Shown here in pieces: positions 26,134-34,876 of a stretch of DNA of 64,000 nt. Each line of letters begins with the position of its first letter. The stretch's first letter is position 1. The notes beneath the pieces were generated by a model. It was not told the DNA's origin and ran no database searches. It worked only from the letters and a program-made list of their open reading frames with translations. The stretch is from positions 15,803-79,802 of the forward strand of contig JAEWZB010000114.1 of assembly GCA_023395515.1 (NCBI GenBank), given 5' to 3'. The translations under genes and the position numbers were made by a program. The stretch comes from Bacillota bacterium (GTDB lineage: Bacteria; Bacillota; Syntrophomonadia; Syntrophomonadales; Syntrophomonadaceae).

Positions 26134-26845
26134 AGGGCTTACTATTAATTTTGGCGGACTTATTGCCGTAAATAATCTTGATATTGAAGTAAATCAGGGA
26201 GAAGCTATAGGTCTGATTGGACCTAACGGCGCCGGTAAAACTTCGGCCTTTAACTTGATTTCCGGTGTTTACAAGCCAACCCAAGGACAAGTAACTTTTA
26301 ATGGTGAAAATATAACCGGATTACCTCCTTATGAAGTTAATCGCAAAGGAATTGGCCGTACTTTTCAAATCGTAAAGCCTTTCGGTTCCATGACCGTTTT
26401 GGAAAATGTAATGGTAGGCGGCTTCATTCGTACCAGCAACCGTAATAAAGCCCGGGATATTGCTATGAATGTATTGGAAAATGTAAATTTGAAAAGGAAA
26501 GCTAATGCTTTTGCTAAAAATCTTACATTAGCTGACCGTAAACGTTTAGAAGTAGCTAAGGCACTAGCTACCGAACCTCAGCTTCTCTTGTTAGACGAAG
26601 TCTTAGCCGGTTTAAATCCGACTGAGATAGAGGAGGCAGTAAAAATGATTAAGGACATAAATAAGAGCGGAATAAGTATTTTGATGATTGAACACGTACT
26701 TCAGGCTACTATGGCGATTTGCAGTCGCATAGTTGTCCTAGACTATGGAAAGAAAATTGCCGATGGAACACCCCAGGAAGTAACTTCAAATCCTGAGGTT
26801 ATCAAGGCATATTTAGGTGATGATTATGAAGCTACTTTCAATTAA
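26108..26845 (+). CDS. livG: ABC transporter ATPase LivG
   Basis: A 245-residue ATPase. Walker A is GPNGAGKTS near residue 38, the LivG-specific stretch NRKGIGRTFQIVKPFGSMTV follows, and Walker B is LLLLDEVLAGLNPTE. The signature region reads NLTLADRKRLEVAKAL, where the usual LSGG is replaced by LTLAD; LivG-type ATPases vary here, so this alone does not indicate loss of function. It works as a pair with LivF. ATG 26108 has GGAGGAGGG upstream inside livM. Confidence 0.93.
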   Translation: MSKTLLEVKGLTINFGGLIAVNNLDIEVNQGEAIGLIGPNGAGKTSAFNLISGVYKPTQGQVTFNGENITGLPPYEVNRKGIGRTFQIVKPFGSMTVLENVMVGGFIRTSNRNKARDIAMNVLENVNLKRKANAFAKNLTLADRKRLEVAKALATEPQLLLLDEVLAGLNPTEIEEAVKMIKDINKSGISILMIEHVLQATMAICSRIVVLDYGKKIADGTPQEVTSNPEVIKAYLGDDYEATFN

Positions 26846-27536
26846 AAATCTTAATGCCGGTTATGGCGATATTAAAATCATCAAAAATCTTTCGCTCGAA
26901 GTAAATCAAGGAGAAGTGCTCAGTATAGTCGGTGCCAATGGAGCAGGGAAAACCACGCTCTTAAAGACTATCTCGGGAATAATTACTCCTGACAGTGGTG
27001 AAATAACTCTGGATGGTAAAAGGATAGATAAATTACCTGCTCATGAAATAACTGAGTTAGGTATTATTCATGTTCCCGAAGGAAGAAGAATATTTCCGTT
27101 CTTTACCGTTTATGAAAATTTATTAATAGGTTCAACTATGTCTAGAACTATTAAAGAACGTAAAAGAAATCTGGATCATATTTTTGAACTGTTACCTAGA
27201 TTAGCGGAAAGAAAAAATCAAACCGGTAATACTTTAAGCGGGGGCGAACAGCAAATGTTAGCCATAGGCAGAGCGCTTATGGGAATGCCTCGCATATTAA
27301 TGCTGGATGAGCCATCATTAGGTTTATCTCCCCTATTAGTTAGTACGGTTTTTGAACTTATTTCCCAAATCAGTAGTGAAGGTATTACGGTAATGTTAGT
27401 CGAGCAGAATGTTAAACAAGCTTTGAAACTAAGCCAGCGCGCCTATGTTTTAGAAAATGGCATGATTTCTCTGGAAGGTACTTCAGAGGAAGTAATAAAC
27501 AATCCTCAGGTCAAAAAAGCTTATTTAGGCTTATAA
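26826..27536 (+). CDS. livF: ABC transporter ATPase LivF
   Basis: A 236-residue ATPase. Walker A is GANGAGKTT near residue 34, the signature LSGGEQQMLAIGRALM is intact, and Walker B is ILMLDEPSLGLSP. The stretch IIHVPEGRRIFPFFTVYENL is diagnostic for LivF. Three start codons are possible (GTG 26817, ATG 26820, ATG 26826); I chose 26826 because AGGTG lies at a normal distance and MKLLSIKNLN fits the family. It overlaps the end of livG by 20 bases. Confidence 0.94.
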   Translation: MKLLSIKNLNAGYGDIKIIKNLSLEVNQGEVLSIVGANGAGKTTLLKTISGIITPDSGEITLDGKRIDKLPAHEITELGIIHVPEGRRIFPFFTVYENLLIGSTMSRTIKERKRNLDHIFELLPRLAERKNQTGNTLSGGEQQMLAIGRALMGMPRILMLDEPSLGLSPLLVSTVFELISQISSEGITVMLVEQNVKQALKLSQRAYVLENGMISLEGTSEEVINNPQVKKAYLGL

Positions 27537-27574
27537 AATTTAAGAAAACTATCCTGGTTATGGGAGGAATTAAC

Positions 27575-28879
27575 TTGTTAAATTGGCAGGACTACTATCG
27601 AAGTAAAATATGTACTCCCCAAGATGCTGTAAAAAGTATTAATTCAGGTGATACTGTGGTAGTCGCCCATGCTGCTGGAGAACCACAATCTTTAACTAAG
27701 GCTATGAGTGAGCGTTATGCTGAACTTGAGGATGTCAAAGTTGTTCACCGCATAGGTATGGGTGAATGTCTATATACCCAGCCTGGTATGGAAAAGCATT
27801 TTCGTCATATATCATTATTTGGTGGTGTAAACTCCAGAAAAGCTATACATGAGGGACGGGCTGACTATTTACCCCGTTTTATTTCCGAGACTCCGGCGCT
27901 TTTTCTGGAAGGGCATATACCGGTGGATGTGGCTTTAATTACGGTAAGCCCTCCTGATAAATATGGCTATTGTAGTTTGGGCATATCCGTAGATTATTCG
28001 TTACCTGCTGCCAAAATGGCTAAAACCGTAATTGCCGAAGTTAACAGTAATATGCCTAGAACTCATGGCAATAGCTTTATGTCAGTTAAGGAAATATCCC
28101 ATTTTGTATTATCTGATGCGCCTTTGATGGAAGTTAAACCCGCAATTTTAACTGAAGTTGAAAAAAGAATTGGTAGTTTTTGTGCCGAATTAATTGAAGA
28201 TGAATCTACTATGCAAATGGGAATTGGAGCAATTCCTGATGCAGTATTAGGTGCTTTAGGTGATAAACGTGATCTAGGTATTCATACCGAAATGTTTTCT
28301 GATGGGGTAATTCCATTAATTGAAAAAGGGGTTATAAATTGTTCTAAGAAAACTATCCATCCTAACAAAATAATATCTACATTTATAATGGGCAGCCAAG
28401 ATTTATATAAATGGGTAGATGACAACCCCTTTATTGAAATGCATCCGGAAAACTATGTTAATGACCCTTGGGTTATAGCCCAAAATAATAAATTGATTTC
28501 GATTAATTCTGCGCTGCAAATAGATGTTTTAGGTCAAATAGCGGCTGATACTATTGGTCCCAAACAATTTAGTGGAGTTGGTGGGCAGATAGATTTTATT
28601 CGCGGAGCCAAGCGTTCCATTGGCGGAGGTAAATCTATAATTGCTATCCCCTCCACTGCTTCTGGTGGTAAGGTAAGCCGAATTGTTCCGGCTCTTTATG
28701 AAGGAACTGCTGTAACTACTACCCGTAATGAAGTTGATTATATAATTACTGAATATGGTATTGCTAAGCTTTCAGGTAAAACTAATGAAGAAAGATTAAA
28801 GGCTTTAGTTGGCATTAGTCATCCTGATTTTAGGGAAGAAATAATGGCCAAAGCCAGAAAGTTGTATTATGGAGCCTAG
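27575..28879 (+). CDS. Acetyl-CoA:carboxylate (4-hydroxybutyrate/butyrate-type) CoA-transferase
   Basis: A 434-residue enzyme of the acetyl-CoA hydrolase/transferase family. The N-terminal region SGDTVVVAHAAGEP, EVNSNMPRTHGNSFMSV and the active-site glutamate region GIHTEMFSDGV are typical of 4-hydroxybutyrate and butyryl-CoA:acetate CoA-transferases. These swap CoA between acetyl-CoA and a short-chain acid. Placed between a liv-type importer and an acyl-CoA dehydrogenase, it probably activates the imported acid. I chose TTG 27575 (MLNWQDYY), which has GGGAGG eight bases upstream; ATG 27560 overlaps that site. The substrate is not determined by sequence. Confidence 0.88.
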   Translation: MLNWQDYYRSKICTPQDAVKSINSGDTVVVAHAAGEPQSLTKAMSERYAELEDVKVVHRIGMGECLYTQPGMEKHFRHISLFGGVNSRKAIHEGRADYLPRFISETPALFLEGHIPVDVALITVSPPDKYGYCSLGISVDYSLPAAKMAKTVIAEVNSNMPRTHGNSFMSVKEISHFVLSDAPLMEVKPAILTEVEKRIGSFCAELIEDESTMQMGIGAIPDAVLGALGDKRDLGIHTEMFSDGVIPLIEKGVINCSKKTIHPNKIISTFIMGSQDLYKWVDDNPFIEMHPENYVNDPWVIAQNNKLISINSALQIDVLGQIAADTIGPKQFSGVGGQIDFIRGAKRSIGGGKSIIAIPSTASGGKVSRIVPALYEGTAVTTTRNEVDYIITEYGIAKLSGKTNEERLKALVGISHPDFREEIMAKARKLYYGA

Positions 28880-28910
28880 TATCTCCTGAAGTTGGTTAGG
28901 AGGAATAATA

Positions 28911-30053
28911 ATGGATTTTAATCTATCAACCGAATATGAAATGATACGTACCTCAGTTAGAGATTTTGCCGAGAATGTACTAAAGCCTAAAGTAGCTGAC
29001 CGTGATGAAAAGGAATATTTTGACCGGGAAGTTTTTAGGCAAATTGCTGAATTAGGTTTAACTGGCATACCTTTTGATGCCGAATATGGTGGGGCGGGCA
29101 TGGATTATATTGCTTATGCCATTGCCGTTGAAGAATTAGGCCGGGTTGACCCCTCGGCTGCCGATACTTTATCTTCTCATGTTAGTCTAGGTACTTGGCC
29201 GATATATAAATACGGAACGGAAGAACAAAAACAAAAGTATTTAGTGCCACTGGCAACCGGCGAAAAAATGGGCGCCTTCGGCTTAACTGAGCCCAATGCC
29301 GGCAGTGATGCTATGGGCATGACTTGTAAAGCGGTGCTTAATGGTGATAACTATATTTTAAATGGCCGCAAAATATTTATAACTAATGCAGAAGCTTCCG
29401 ACACATATATAGTCTTTGCCCGTACCGGTCCTGCCGATTTAAGGAGCAAAGCCTTCAGTGCTTTTATTGTGGAAAAAGGTTATCCCGGCTTTAGTTTTGG
29501 CAAATTTGAACGTAAAATGGGACTGCGTGGAACCCAAAATTGTGACTTGATTTTTGAAGATTGTCCGGTACCCAAAGAAAACTTATTAGGTAAAGAAGGA
29601 GATGGCTTTAAAATTGCTATGTCCACTTTAGATGGTGGTAGAATTGGTATTGCTGCTCAATCCGTAGGAATTGCCCAAGGGGCTTATGAAGAAGCCTTAA
29701 ATTATGCTAAACAGAGGGTTCAGTTTGGCAAGCCCATTGCCACTTTACAAGCTATCCAGTTTAAATTGGCCGATATGGCTTTGGAAATTAAAGCTTCCCG
29801 CCTTTTAACTTATGATGTTGCTTGGCGTAAAAGCCATGATATGGAATATGCGGTTGATGCTGCCATGGCTAAATTAAAAGCTTCTGAGACAGCTAACTGG
29901 GTAGCCAATCAAGCCGTCCAGATTCATGGTGGTTATGGTTATACTCGTGAATATCCGGTAGAACGGATGATGAGAGATGCTAAAATTACTGAATTATATG
30001 AAGGAACTAGTGAAATTCAAAGGGTGGTTATTGCCAACAATATTTTACGATAA
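28911..30053 (+). CDS. Acyl-CoA dehydrogenase (short-chain type)
   Basis: A 380-residue flavoprotein. Visible features: the N-terminal helical domain, AFGLTEPNAGSDAMGM (FAD and substrate contact), NGRKIFITNAEASDTYIVFA, and ITELYEGTSEIQ with the expected catalytic glutamate and signature. It oxidises acyl-CoA to enoyl-CoA, passing electrons to an electron-transfer flavoprotein, none of which is encoded in this window. It lies 31 bases after the CoA-transferase and before a MaoC hydratase, giving an activation-oxidation-hydration order. Chain-length or branching preference cannot be told. Confidence 0.93.
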   Translation: MDFNLSTEYEMIRTSVRDFAENVLKPKVADRDEKEYFDREVFRQIAELGLTGIPFDAEYGGAGMDYIAYAIAVEELGRVDPSAADTLSSHVSLGTWPIYKYGTEEQKQKYLVPLATGEKMGAFGLTEPNAGSDAMGMTCKAVLNGDNYILNGRKIFITNAEASDTYIVFARTGPADLRSKAFSAFIVEKGYPGFSFGKFERKMGLRGTQNCDLIFEDCPVPKENLLGKEGDGFKIAMSTLDGGRIGIAAQSVGIAQGAYEEALNYAKQRVQFGKPIATLQAIQFKLADMALEIKASRLLTYDVAWRKSHDMEYAVDAAMAKLKASETANWVANQAVQIHGGYGYTREYPVERMMRDAKITELYEGTSEIQRVVIANNILR

Positions 30054-30092
30054 AGCTTAGCAGATAAATATAGTAAGATTGGGGGTTTGTTT

Positions 30093-30515
30093 GTGAGTTA
30101 TGAGAATAAAATAAGAAAATGGGACGATATGAATGTAGGAGATTCAGCCAGTTTTACTAAAACTATGACCGAAACAGATGTTATTTTATGGGTAGGATTA
30201 ACTGGTGACCTAAATCCTATTCATATTGACCAGGAATACTGCAAAACTACACGTTTTGGTAAAGTTTTAGTACCCGGTGTTTTAGTATTGGGATTAATTT
30301 CTAATGTAATGACCCAAGTTACTTTTGGGCATGTTTATGCTAACCAGTCGGTTAAATTTTTAAAGCCGGTTTATGTAGGTGATACAATTACTGCTACCGG
30401 AACTATTATTGAAAAGCTAGACGCTAAAAATATGGTTAAAGTAGAGACTAAATGTGTTAACCAGGATGGCGCCTTAGTGATGATTGGCGAAGGCATGGAA
30501 TATATTTTACGTTAA
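30093..30515 (+). CDS. MaoC-like (R)-specific enoyl-CoA hydratase
   Basis: A hot-dog fold protein of 140 residues. The hydratase-2 motif is seen as TGDLNPIHIDQEYCKTTRFG, with the catalytic Asp and His in D-x-N-P-x-H, followed by VLVPGVLVLGLISNVM. PhaJ/MaoC enzymes hydrate trans-2-enoyl-CoA to the (R)-3-hydroxyacyl-CoA. As last gene of the operon it would act after the acyl-CoA dehydrogenase. I chose GTG 30093 with GGGGG seven bases upstream rather than TTG 30087. A 3-hydroxyacyl-CoA dehydrogenase and a thiolase are not present here. Confidence 0.88.
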   Translation: MSYENKIRKWDDMNVGDSASFTKTMTETDVILWVGLTGDLNPIHIDQEYCKTTRFGKVLVPGVLVLGLISNVMTQVTFGHVYANQSVKFLKPVYVGDTITATGTIIEKLDAKNMVKVETKCVNQDGALVMIGEGMEYILR

Positions 30516-30527
30516 ATTCTCAAAATT

Positions 30528-30571
30528 AAGGGACAGTGTTTAAACGATTATTAACACTGTCCCTTTTTTTA
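30528..30571 (+). terminator. Terminator of the liv/acyl-CoA operon
   Basis: A long stem, AAGGGACAGTGTT (30528-30540) with AACACTGTCCCTT (30553-30565), followed by a run of T. It closes the operon after the MaoC gene. Confidence 0.93.
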
Positions 30572-31089
30572 TAGCTTAAATCATTAATATAATTTATTCT
30601 CTACCAGCAAATCTTCTATGGTATGTATCTCACTTATATCTAGCACTCTGGCCATAATAAATACTTTGATTTTATAATAAATGAAATTAAAAAATCCTTC
30701 GGCCATCTTAGCTTCACATAATGTTATTAACAAGTCAAGTCTTAATATGAAAATATCTGCTTAACTTAGTATGAGTCTGTAAATTTCACCTAAGGATATT
30801 TCCAAGGAATTTTTTGCGTTATTTTGCATGTTTTCTTTTTTCTGTAACCACAGTAGTATGTTGCTATGATCATATTAAAATTGGCTTCCAAGACTTGCAG
30901 ACAAATTATTGAATTATTTGGGCTACAGGTCTTTCTTTTTCTGAAGCTACATAGCTAAAACTGATTAAAGGGAAGGGGGAAAAAGAAACCATAGGAGTTA
31001 TACTAGGGCTTTCATCTGCGTCATAGAGTTGATGCAAGCCAAGTTTTCCTTTTTAATGATTAAGTAATATGAAGGATGTGGTGGTTTTA
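30572..31089. other. 518-base gap without a supported gene
   Basis: The stretch is AT-rich. A 40-codon open frame on the minus strand (30584-30706) has no convincing ribosome site and no family I recognise. Near 31008-31042 GGGCTTTCATC and GATGCAAGCC can pair around a loop before a T-rich stretch, so an attenuator for the pyrophosphatase gene is possible. I see no known riboswitch. Confidence 0.4.
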
Positions 31090-33522
31090 ATGGTGGTAAA
31101 GAAGAAGGGCGCTGTTCTTTTAGGTAGTTTATTAAGCTTGCCTATGCTTCTATCTACTCCAGCAATGGCTTGGGCCAGTGAGGCTGATTTAGTAATTCCC
31201 CAGTTAAGTCCTGATCAAAACAATTTACTTTTAATAGGGATTGTAGTATGTGTATTAGGTATGTTATTTGGTTTATATCAATTTAATCAAGTCAGAAAAT
31301 TAGATGCTCATCAATCCATGTTAGATGTAGCTGGTGTTATTTATGAAACTTGTAAAACTTATTTGTTGCAACAAGGTAAGCTTTTATTAATACTTTTTGC
31401 TTTTATTGCCTTTTGTATAGCTTTTTATTTTGGATTTTTACAACATACGCCTATCGGCGGAGTTCTGCTGATTCTGGGTTGGACGGTAATAGGTATATTA
31501 GGTTCTTACAGTGTAGCCTGGTACGGTATTCGCATGAATACTTTAGCTAACAGCAGAACTGCTTTTTCCGCTTTAGAAAGAAAACCCCTTAAGGTTCTTA
31601 ATATAGCTCTTGATGCCGGCATGAGTATAGGAGTTCTATTAATTTGCGTTGAGCTTATCATGATGCTGATCATATTATTATTTATGCCCCGTGAATTAGC
31701 GGGAGCAGCTTTTATCGGATTTGCCATCGGTGAATCTCTAGGAGCTAGTGCCTTACGTATAGCCGGGGGTATATTTACCAAAATAGCCGATATCGGCTCT
31801 GACTTAATGAAGATTGTATTTGGCATAAAAGAGGATGATCCTCGTAACCCTGGTGTTATTGCCGACTGTACGGGTGATAATGCCGGTGACAGTGTAGGCC
31901 CTACGGCTGATGGATTTGAAACTTACGGTGTTACCGGAGTTGCTTTAGTTACTTTCATCGTTTTAGCTGTAGCCCCTGCTCTGCAAACTACTTTATTAAC
32001 TTGGATATTTGTAATGCGGGTTCTTATGATCATTACTTCCGTAGGCTCTTTTTATATTAATCGGGCTATTAGTCAAGCCAGATATGCTGACAAAGATGAC
32101 ATTGATTTTGAACAACCGCTTACTAACTTAGTATGGATTACTTCCATATTTTCAATCATAGTTACTTATGCAGTTAGTTATTATATATTAGGCCCCGGAT
32201 CAGGTGCTAATAATGAACTAACCAGTCTATGGCTGGTCTTGGCCACTATAATAAGCTTAGGAACTTTAGGCGCAGCCTTAATACCGGAAGCTACCAAAAT
32301 ATTTACCAGTCCTAAATCAGGTCACGTAGCGGAAGTAGTGAAAGCTTCCCGCGAAGGCGGTCCTTCATTAAATATCTTATCCGGTCTGGTAGCTGGAAAC
32401 TTCGGTGCATTTTGGATCGGGTTGATTTTCGTAGGCTTAATGTTTGCCGCCTATGCAGTTAGTGGGTTTGGTCTGGCCGGGATTATGATTTATCCTTCCA
32501 TATTTGCTTTCGGTTTAGTAGCTTTCGGATTTCTTAGCATGGGTCCGGTTACTATTGCCGTTGATAGCTATGGTCCGGTAACAGATAATGCCCAATCTAT
32601 TTATGAGCTTTCCTTAATTGAAACCCTGCCCAATATTGAAAAGAATATTGAAAAGGAATTTGGCTTTAAGCCGGATTTTGATAAAGCTAAATATTATTTG
32701 GAAGCTAATGACGGAGCCGGTAATACCTTCAAAGCCACGGCTAAGCCGGTATTAATAGGTACGGCCGTAGTAGGTGCTACCACCATGATCTTCTCCTTAA
32801 TTTTAGTTATTCAAAATGTTTTAGGGGTTCAGCCGGAAACTATTCTAAATTTACTTAATCCTTATACTTTATTAGGATTTATCGCTGGCGGTTCAGTTAT
32901 ATACTGGTTTACAGGAGCCTCTACTCAGGCAGTTACCACCGGAGCCTACCGGGCGGTGGAGTATATCAAAAATAATATAAACTTAGATGAAAACTCCAGC
33001 CAAAAGGCCAATATTGAAAATTCCAAAGAAGTAGTTAAGATTTGTACCCAATATGCTCAAAATGGAATGTTCAATATATTTATAGCTATATTCTCCTTTG
33101 CTTTGAGCTTTGCTTGTTTTTCAGCTCCGGTAAATGGTTTTGAACCAGTGGCATTTTTCGTGGCCTATCTGATATCCATTGCCGTATTTGGTTTATATCA
33201 GGCCGTATTTATGGCTAATGCCGGCGGTTGCTGGGATAATGCGAAAAAGGTAGTAGAAGTAGATCTTCAGGAAAAAGGTACCCCTCTGCATGATGCTACA
33301 GTAGTAGGCGACACGGTAGGAGATCCTTTTAAAGATACTTCTTCGGTAGCTTTAAATCCCATCATCAAATTTACGACTCTTTTTGGACTTTTAGCGATGG
33401 AAATAGCTATTACGGAAACCTTTAGAGAAGCTGCACCTTATGTAGGAGGAGTTTTCTTAATCGTAGCGTTATTCTTTGTATGGCGTTCTTTCTATGGCAT
33501 GCGTATTGAAAGCACCAAATAA
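31090..33522 (+). CDS. hppA: Membrane-bound ion-pumping pyrophosphatase
   Basis: An integral membrane protein of about 810 residues with around 16 hydrophobic helices. Active-site acidic clusters are DDPRNPGVIADCTGDNAGDS near residue 248 and DTVGDPFKDTSSVALNP near the C-terminus. The K+-sensitivity motif reads GNTFKA, with Lys where K+-dependent enzymes carry Ala, which predicts a K+-independent, probably H+-pumping enzyme. PPi from acyl-CoA and biosynthetic reactions would be used to build ion gradient. The first 25 residues look like a signal peptide (PAMAWA). ATG 31090 was chosen for its GGTGG; ATG 31069 would add seven residues. Confidence 0.94.
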   Translation: MVVKKKGAVLLGSLLSLPMLLSTPAMAWASEADLVIPQLSPDQNNLLLIGIVVCVLGMLFGLYQFNQVRKLDAHQSMLDVAGVIYETCKTYLLQQGKLLLILFAFIAFCIAFYFGFLQHTPIGGVLLILGWTVIGILGSYSVAWYGIRMNTLANSRTAFSALERKPLKVLNIALDAGMSIGVLLICVELIMMLIILLFMPRELAGAAFIGFAIGESLGASALRIAGGIFTKIADIGSDLMKIVFGIKEDDPRNPGVIADCTGDNAGDSVGPTADGFETYGVTGVALVTFIVLAVAPALQTTLLTWIFVMRVLMIITSVGSFYINRAISQARYADKDDIDFEQPLTNLVWITSIFSIIVTYAVSYYILGPGSGANNELTSLWLVLATIISLGTLGAALIPEATKIFTSPKSGHVAEVVKASREGGPSLNILSGLVAGNFGAFWIGLIFVGLMFAAYAVSGFGLAGIMIYPSIFAFGLVAFGFLSMGPVTIAVDSYGPVTDNAQSIYELSLIETLPNIEKNIEKEFGFKPDFDKAKYYLEANDGAGNTFKATAKPVLIGTAVVGATTMIFSLILVIQNVLGVQPETILNLLNPYTLLGFIAGGSVIYWFTGASTQAVTTGAYRAVEYIKNNINLDENSSQKANIENSKEVVKICTQYAQNGMFNIFIAIFSFALSFACFSAPVNGFEPVAFFVAYLISIAVFGLYQAVFMANAGGCWDNAKKVVEVDLQEKGTPLHDATVVGDTVGDPFKDTSSVALNPIIKFTTLFGLLAMEIAITETFREAAPYVGGVFLIVALFFVWRSFYGMRIESTK

Positions 33523-33546
33523 TATTGCTATAAGTAAATAGAAACC

Positions 33547-33578
33547 ATGCGGGGCTGGTATTAGCCCCGCATTTTTTT
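33547..33578 (+). terminator. Terminator after hppA
   Basis: ATGCGGGGCT pairs with AGCCCCGCAT around a 6-base loop, followed by TTTTTT. Confidence 0.93.
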
Positions 33579-33609
33579 AACTATCAATATATAAAGTTTA
33601 ATGATAATA

Positions 33610-33638
33610 ATATAAGAAAAACTAAGTTTTTCTTATAT
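33610..33638 (+). promoter_or_regulatory. AT-rich hairpin upstream of xpt
   Basis: ATATAAGAAAAAC and GTTTTTCTTATAT form a 13-bp perfect stem with a 3-base loop. It could act as a weak bidirectional terminator or leader element. No purine riboswitch core is recognisable before xpt. Confidence 0.4.
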
Positions 33639-33721
33639 GTAGTTGGCAAAAAAAGTCTTTGAGGGTAGGAAGATTATATTCTAAAATGAGATATTCACCA
33701 GCTTATTTAAAGGAGATAATC

Positions 33722-34291
33722 ATGGAAGCATTAAAGCAGAAGATATTAGATGAAGGAATAGTCATTAACAATGAGATATTAAAAGTGGATAATTTTTTAA
33801 ATCACCAGCTGGATGTTAAGTTTTTAAATAAAGTAGGCCAGGAGTTTTATGCCCGATTTAAAGAGCTGGGGATTACTAAAATATTAACTATTGAGGCCTC
33901 GGGAATAGCGGTAGCATGTCTTACTGCGCAGTATTTTGGAGTTCCGGTAGTATTTGCTAAAAAGACGGCCTCGAAAAATCTGGATTGGGAAACTTATCAA
34001 AGTGAGGTTCATTCTTTTACCCGTGGCGCTACCTATAAAATAAGGGTTTCAAAAAAGTATATCGAAAAAGGTGACCGGATACTTATTATAGATGATTTTT
34101 TAGCTAATGGTCGGGCCGTTATGGGTTTAAAGGATATTATCGAACAGGCTGGGGCAACTTTAGCCGGGGTAGGGATTGTGATTGAAAAAGGCTTCCAGGA
34201 AGGCGGGAAAATGCTGCGGGATAATGGGGTGAATTTGGTCTCCTTAGCTATTATTGAATCTATGCAAGAAGGCCAGGTAATGTTTAAATAG
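33722..34291 (+). CDS. xpt: Xanthine phosphoribosyltransferase
   Basis: A 189-residue purine salvage enzyme that makes XMP from xanthine and PRPP. The N-terminus MEALKQKILDEGIVINNEIL and LKVDNFLNHQLD match Xpt, and the PRPP-binding loop is ILIIDDFLANGRAVMG near residue 125. I chose ATG 33722 with AAAGGAGAT upstream; the frame extends 21 codons further but without a ribosome site. It stands alone, without the permease pbuX that often follows. Downstream is the SRP RNA gene. Confidence 0.94.
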   Translation: MEALKQKILDEGIVINNEILKVDNFLNHQLDVKFLNKVGQEFYARFKELGITKILTIEASGIAVACLTAQYFGVPVVFAKKTASKNLDWETYQSEVHSFTRGATYKIRVSKKYIEKGDRILIIDDFLANGRAVMGLKDIIEQAGATLAGVGIVIEKGFQEGGKMLRDNGVNLVSLAIIESMQEGQVMFK

Positions 34292-34442
34292 ATAAACTCG
34301 TAACCTTCAAGGAAAAGAGTCAATGGAAACATATATAAGTTGCATTAAGCCCTGAAAAAAGTTAAAATAGATGGGCGATAGTGGATTTTCTGTAGTTTAG
34401 CTTATCAGAAAATATACAATTTAATGATAGTATAGAAGATTT

Positions 34443-34709
34443 GCCGTGCTAGATGGGGAATTAGCGGTGCCCTGTAACCTGCAACCCGCTACAGCAGGAT
34501 TGAATTCCTGCCTGAGGGTCTATCTTGTAAGGTCTGGCTTGAATAAGTGGCGTAGAAGTCTGGGTCCTGCGCAATGAGACATCTTGAACCGTGTCAGGTC
34601 CGGAAGGAAGCAGCACTAAGAGGTCCATCTCATGTGACGTGGGGCAGCCTGGATGGAGTTAACTATTCGAGTAACGCTTGGAAGGTATTCTCGAAGGCAG
34701 GTGCACGGC
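34443..34709 (+). ncRNA. ffs: Signal recognition particle RNA (large, Alu-domain type)
   Basis: About 267 bases. The ends GCCGTGC (34443-34449) and GCACGGC (34703-34709) form the closing helix. The Alu-domain region GGTGCCCTGTAACCTGC follows the 5' end, and the SRP54-binding hairpin with GTCAGGTCCGGAAGGAAGCA at about 34594-34613 is intact. This large form is characteristic of Bacillus and Clostridia. It binds Ffh and guides co-translational membrane targeting. Its position before dnaX is common in Firmicutes. Confidence 0.96.
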
Positions 34710-34730
34710 TTATAATTATAGTATAATAAT

Positions 34731-34757
34731 AGCAGGTAGTATTACCTGCTATTTTTT
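34731..34757 (+). terminator. Terminator after the SRP RNA
   Basis: AGCAGGTA / TACCTGCT stem with a short loop, followed by ATTTTTTG. Confidence 0.88.
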
Positions 34758-34876
34758 GTACGTGTCTACCCATGCGGAGGCAGGTGACGGAATGTTTATA
34801 CATTCAACTAACGTTCAATAATTTTAACAGAAAAAAACCAAATCGATAATCAAACTTACATAGGGAGGGTTATCCT

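Noticed and set aside
30584..30706. 40-codon minus-strand frame starting MAEGFFNFIYYKIK
   Set aside because: No ribosome site, no recognised family and no neighbours on that strand; it could be a gene remnant but cannot be supported.
30960..31068. Fluoride-type riboswitch before hppA
   Set aside because: A hairpin is possible but the conserved aptamer bases are missing.
33579..33721. Purine riboswitch expected before xpt
   Set aside because: Only an AT-rich hairpin is visible; the conserved purine aptamer core was not found.
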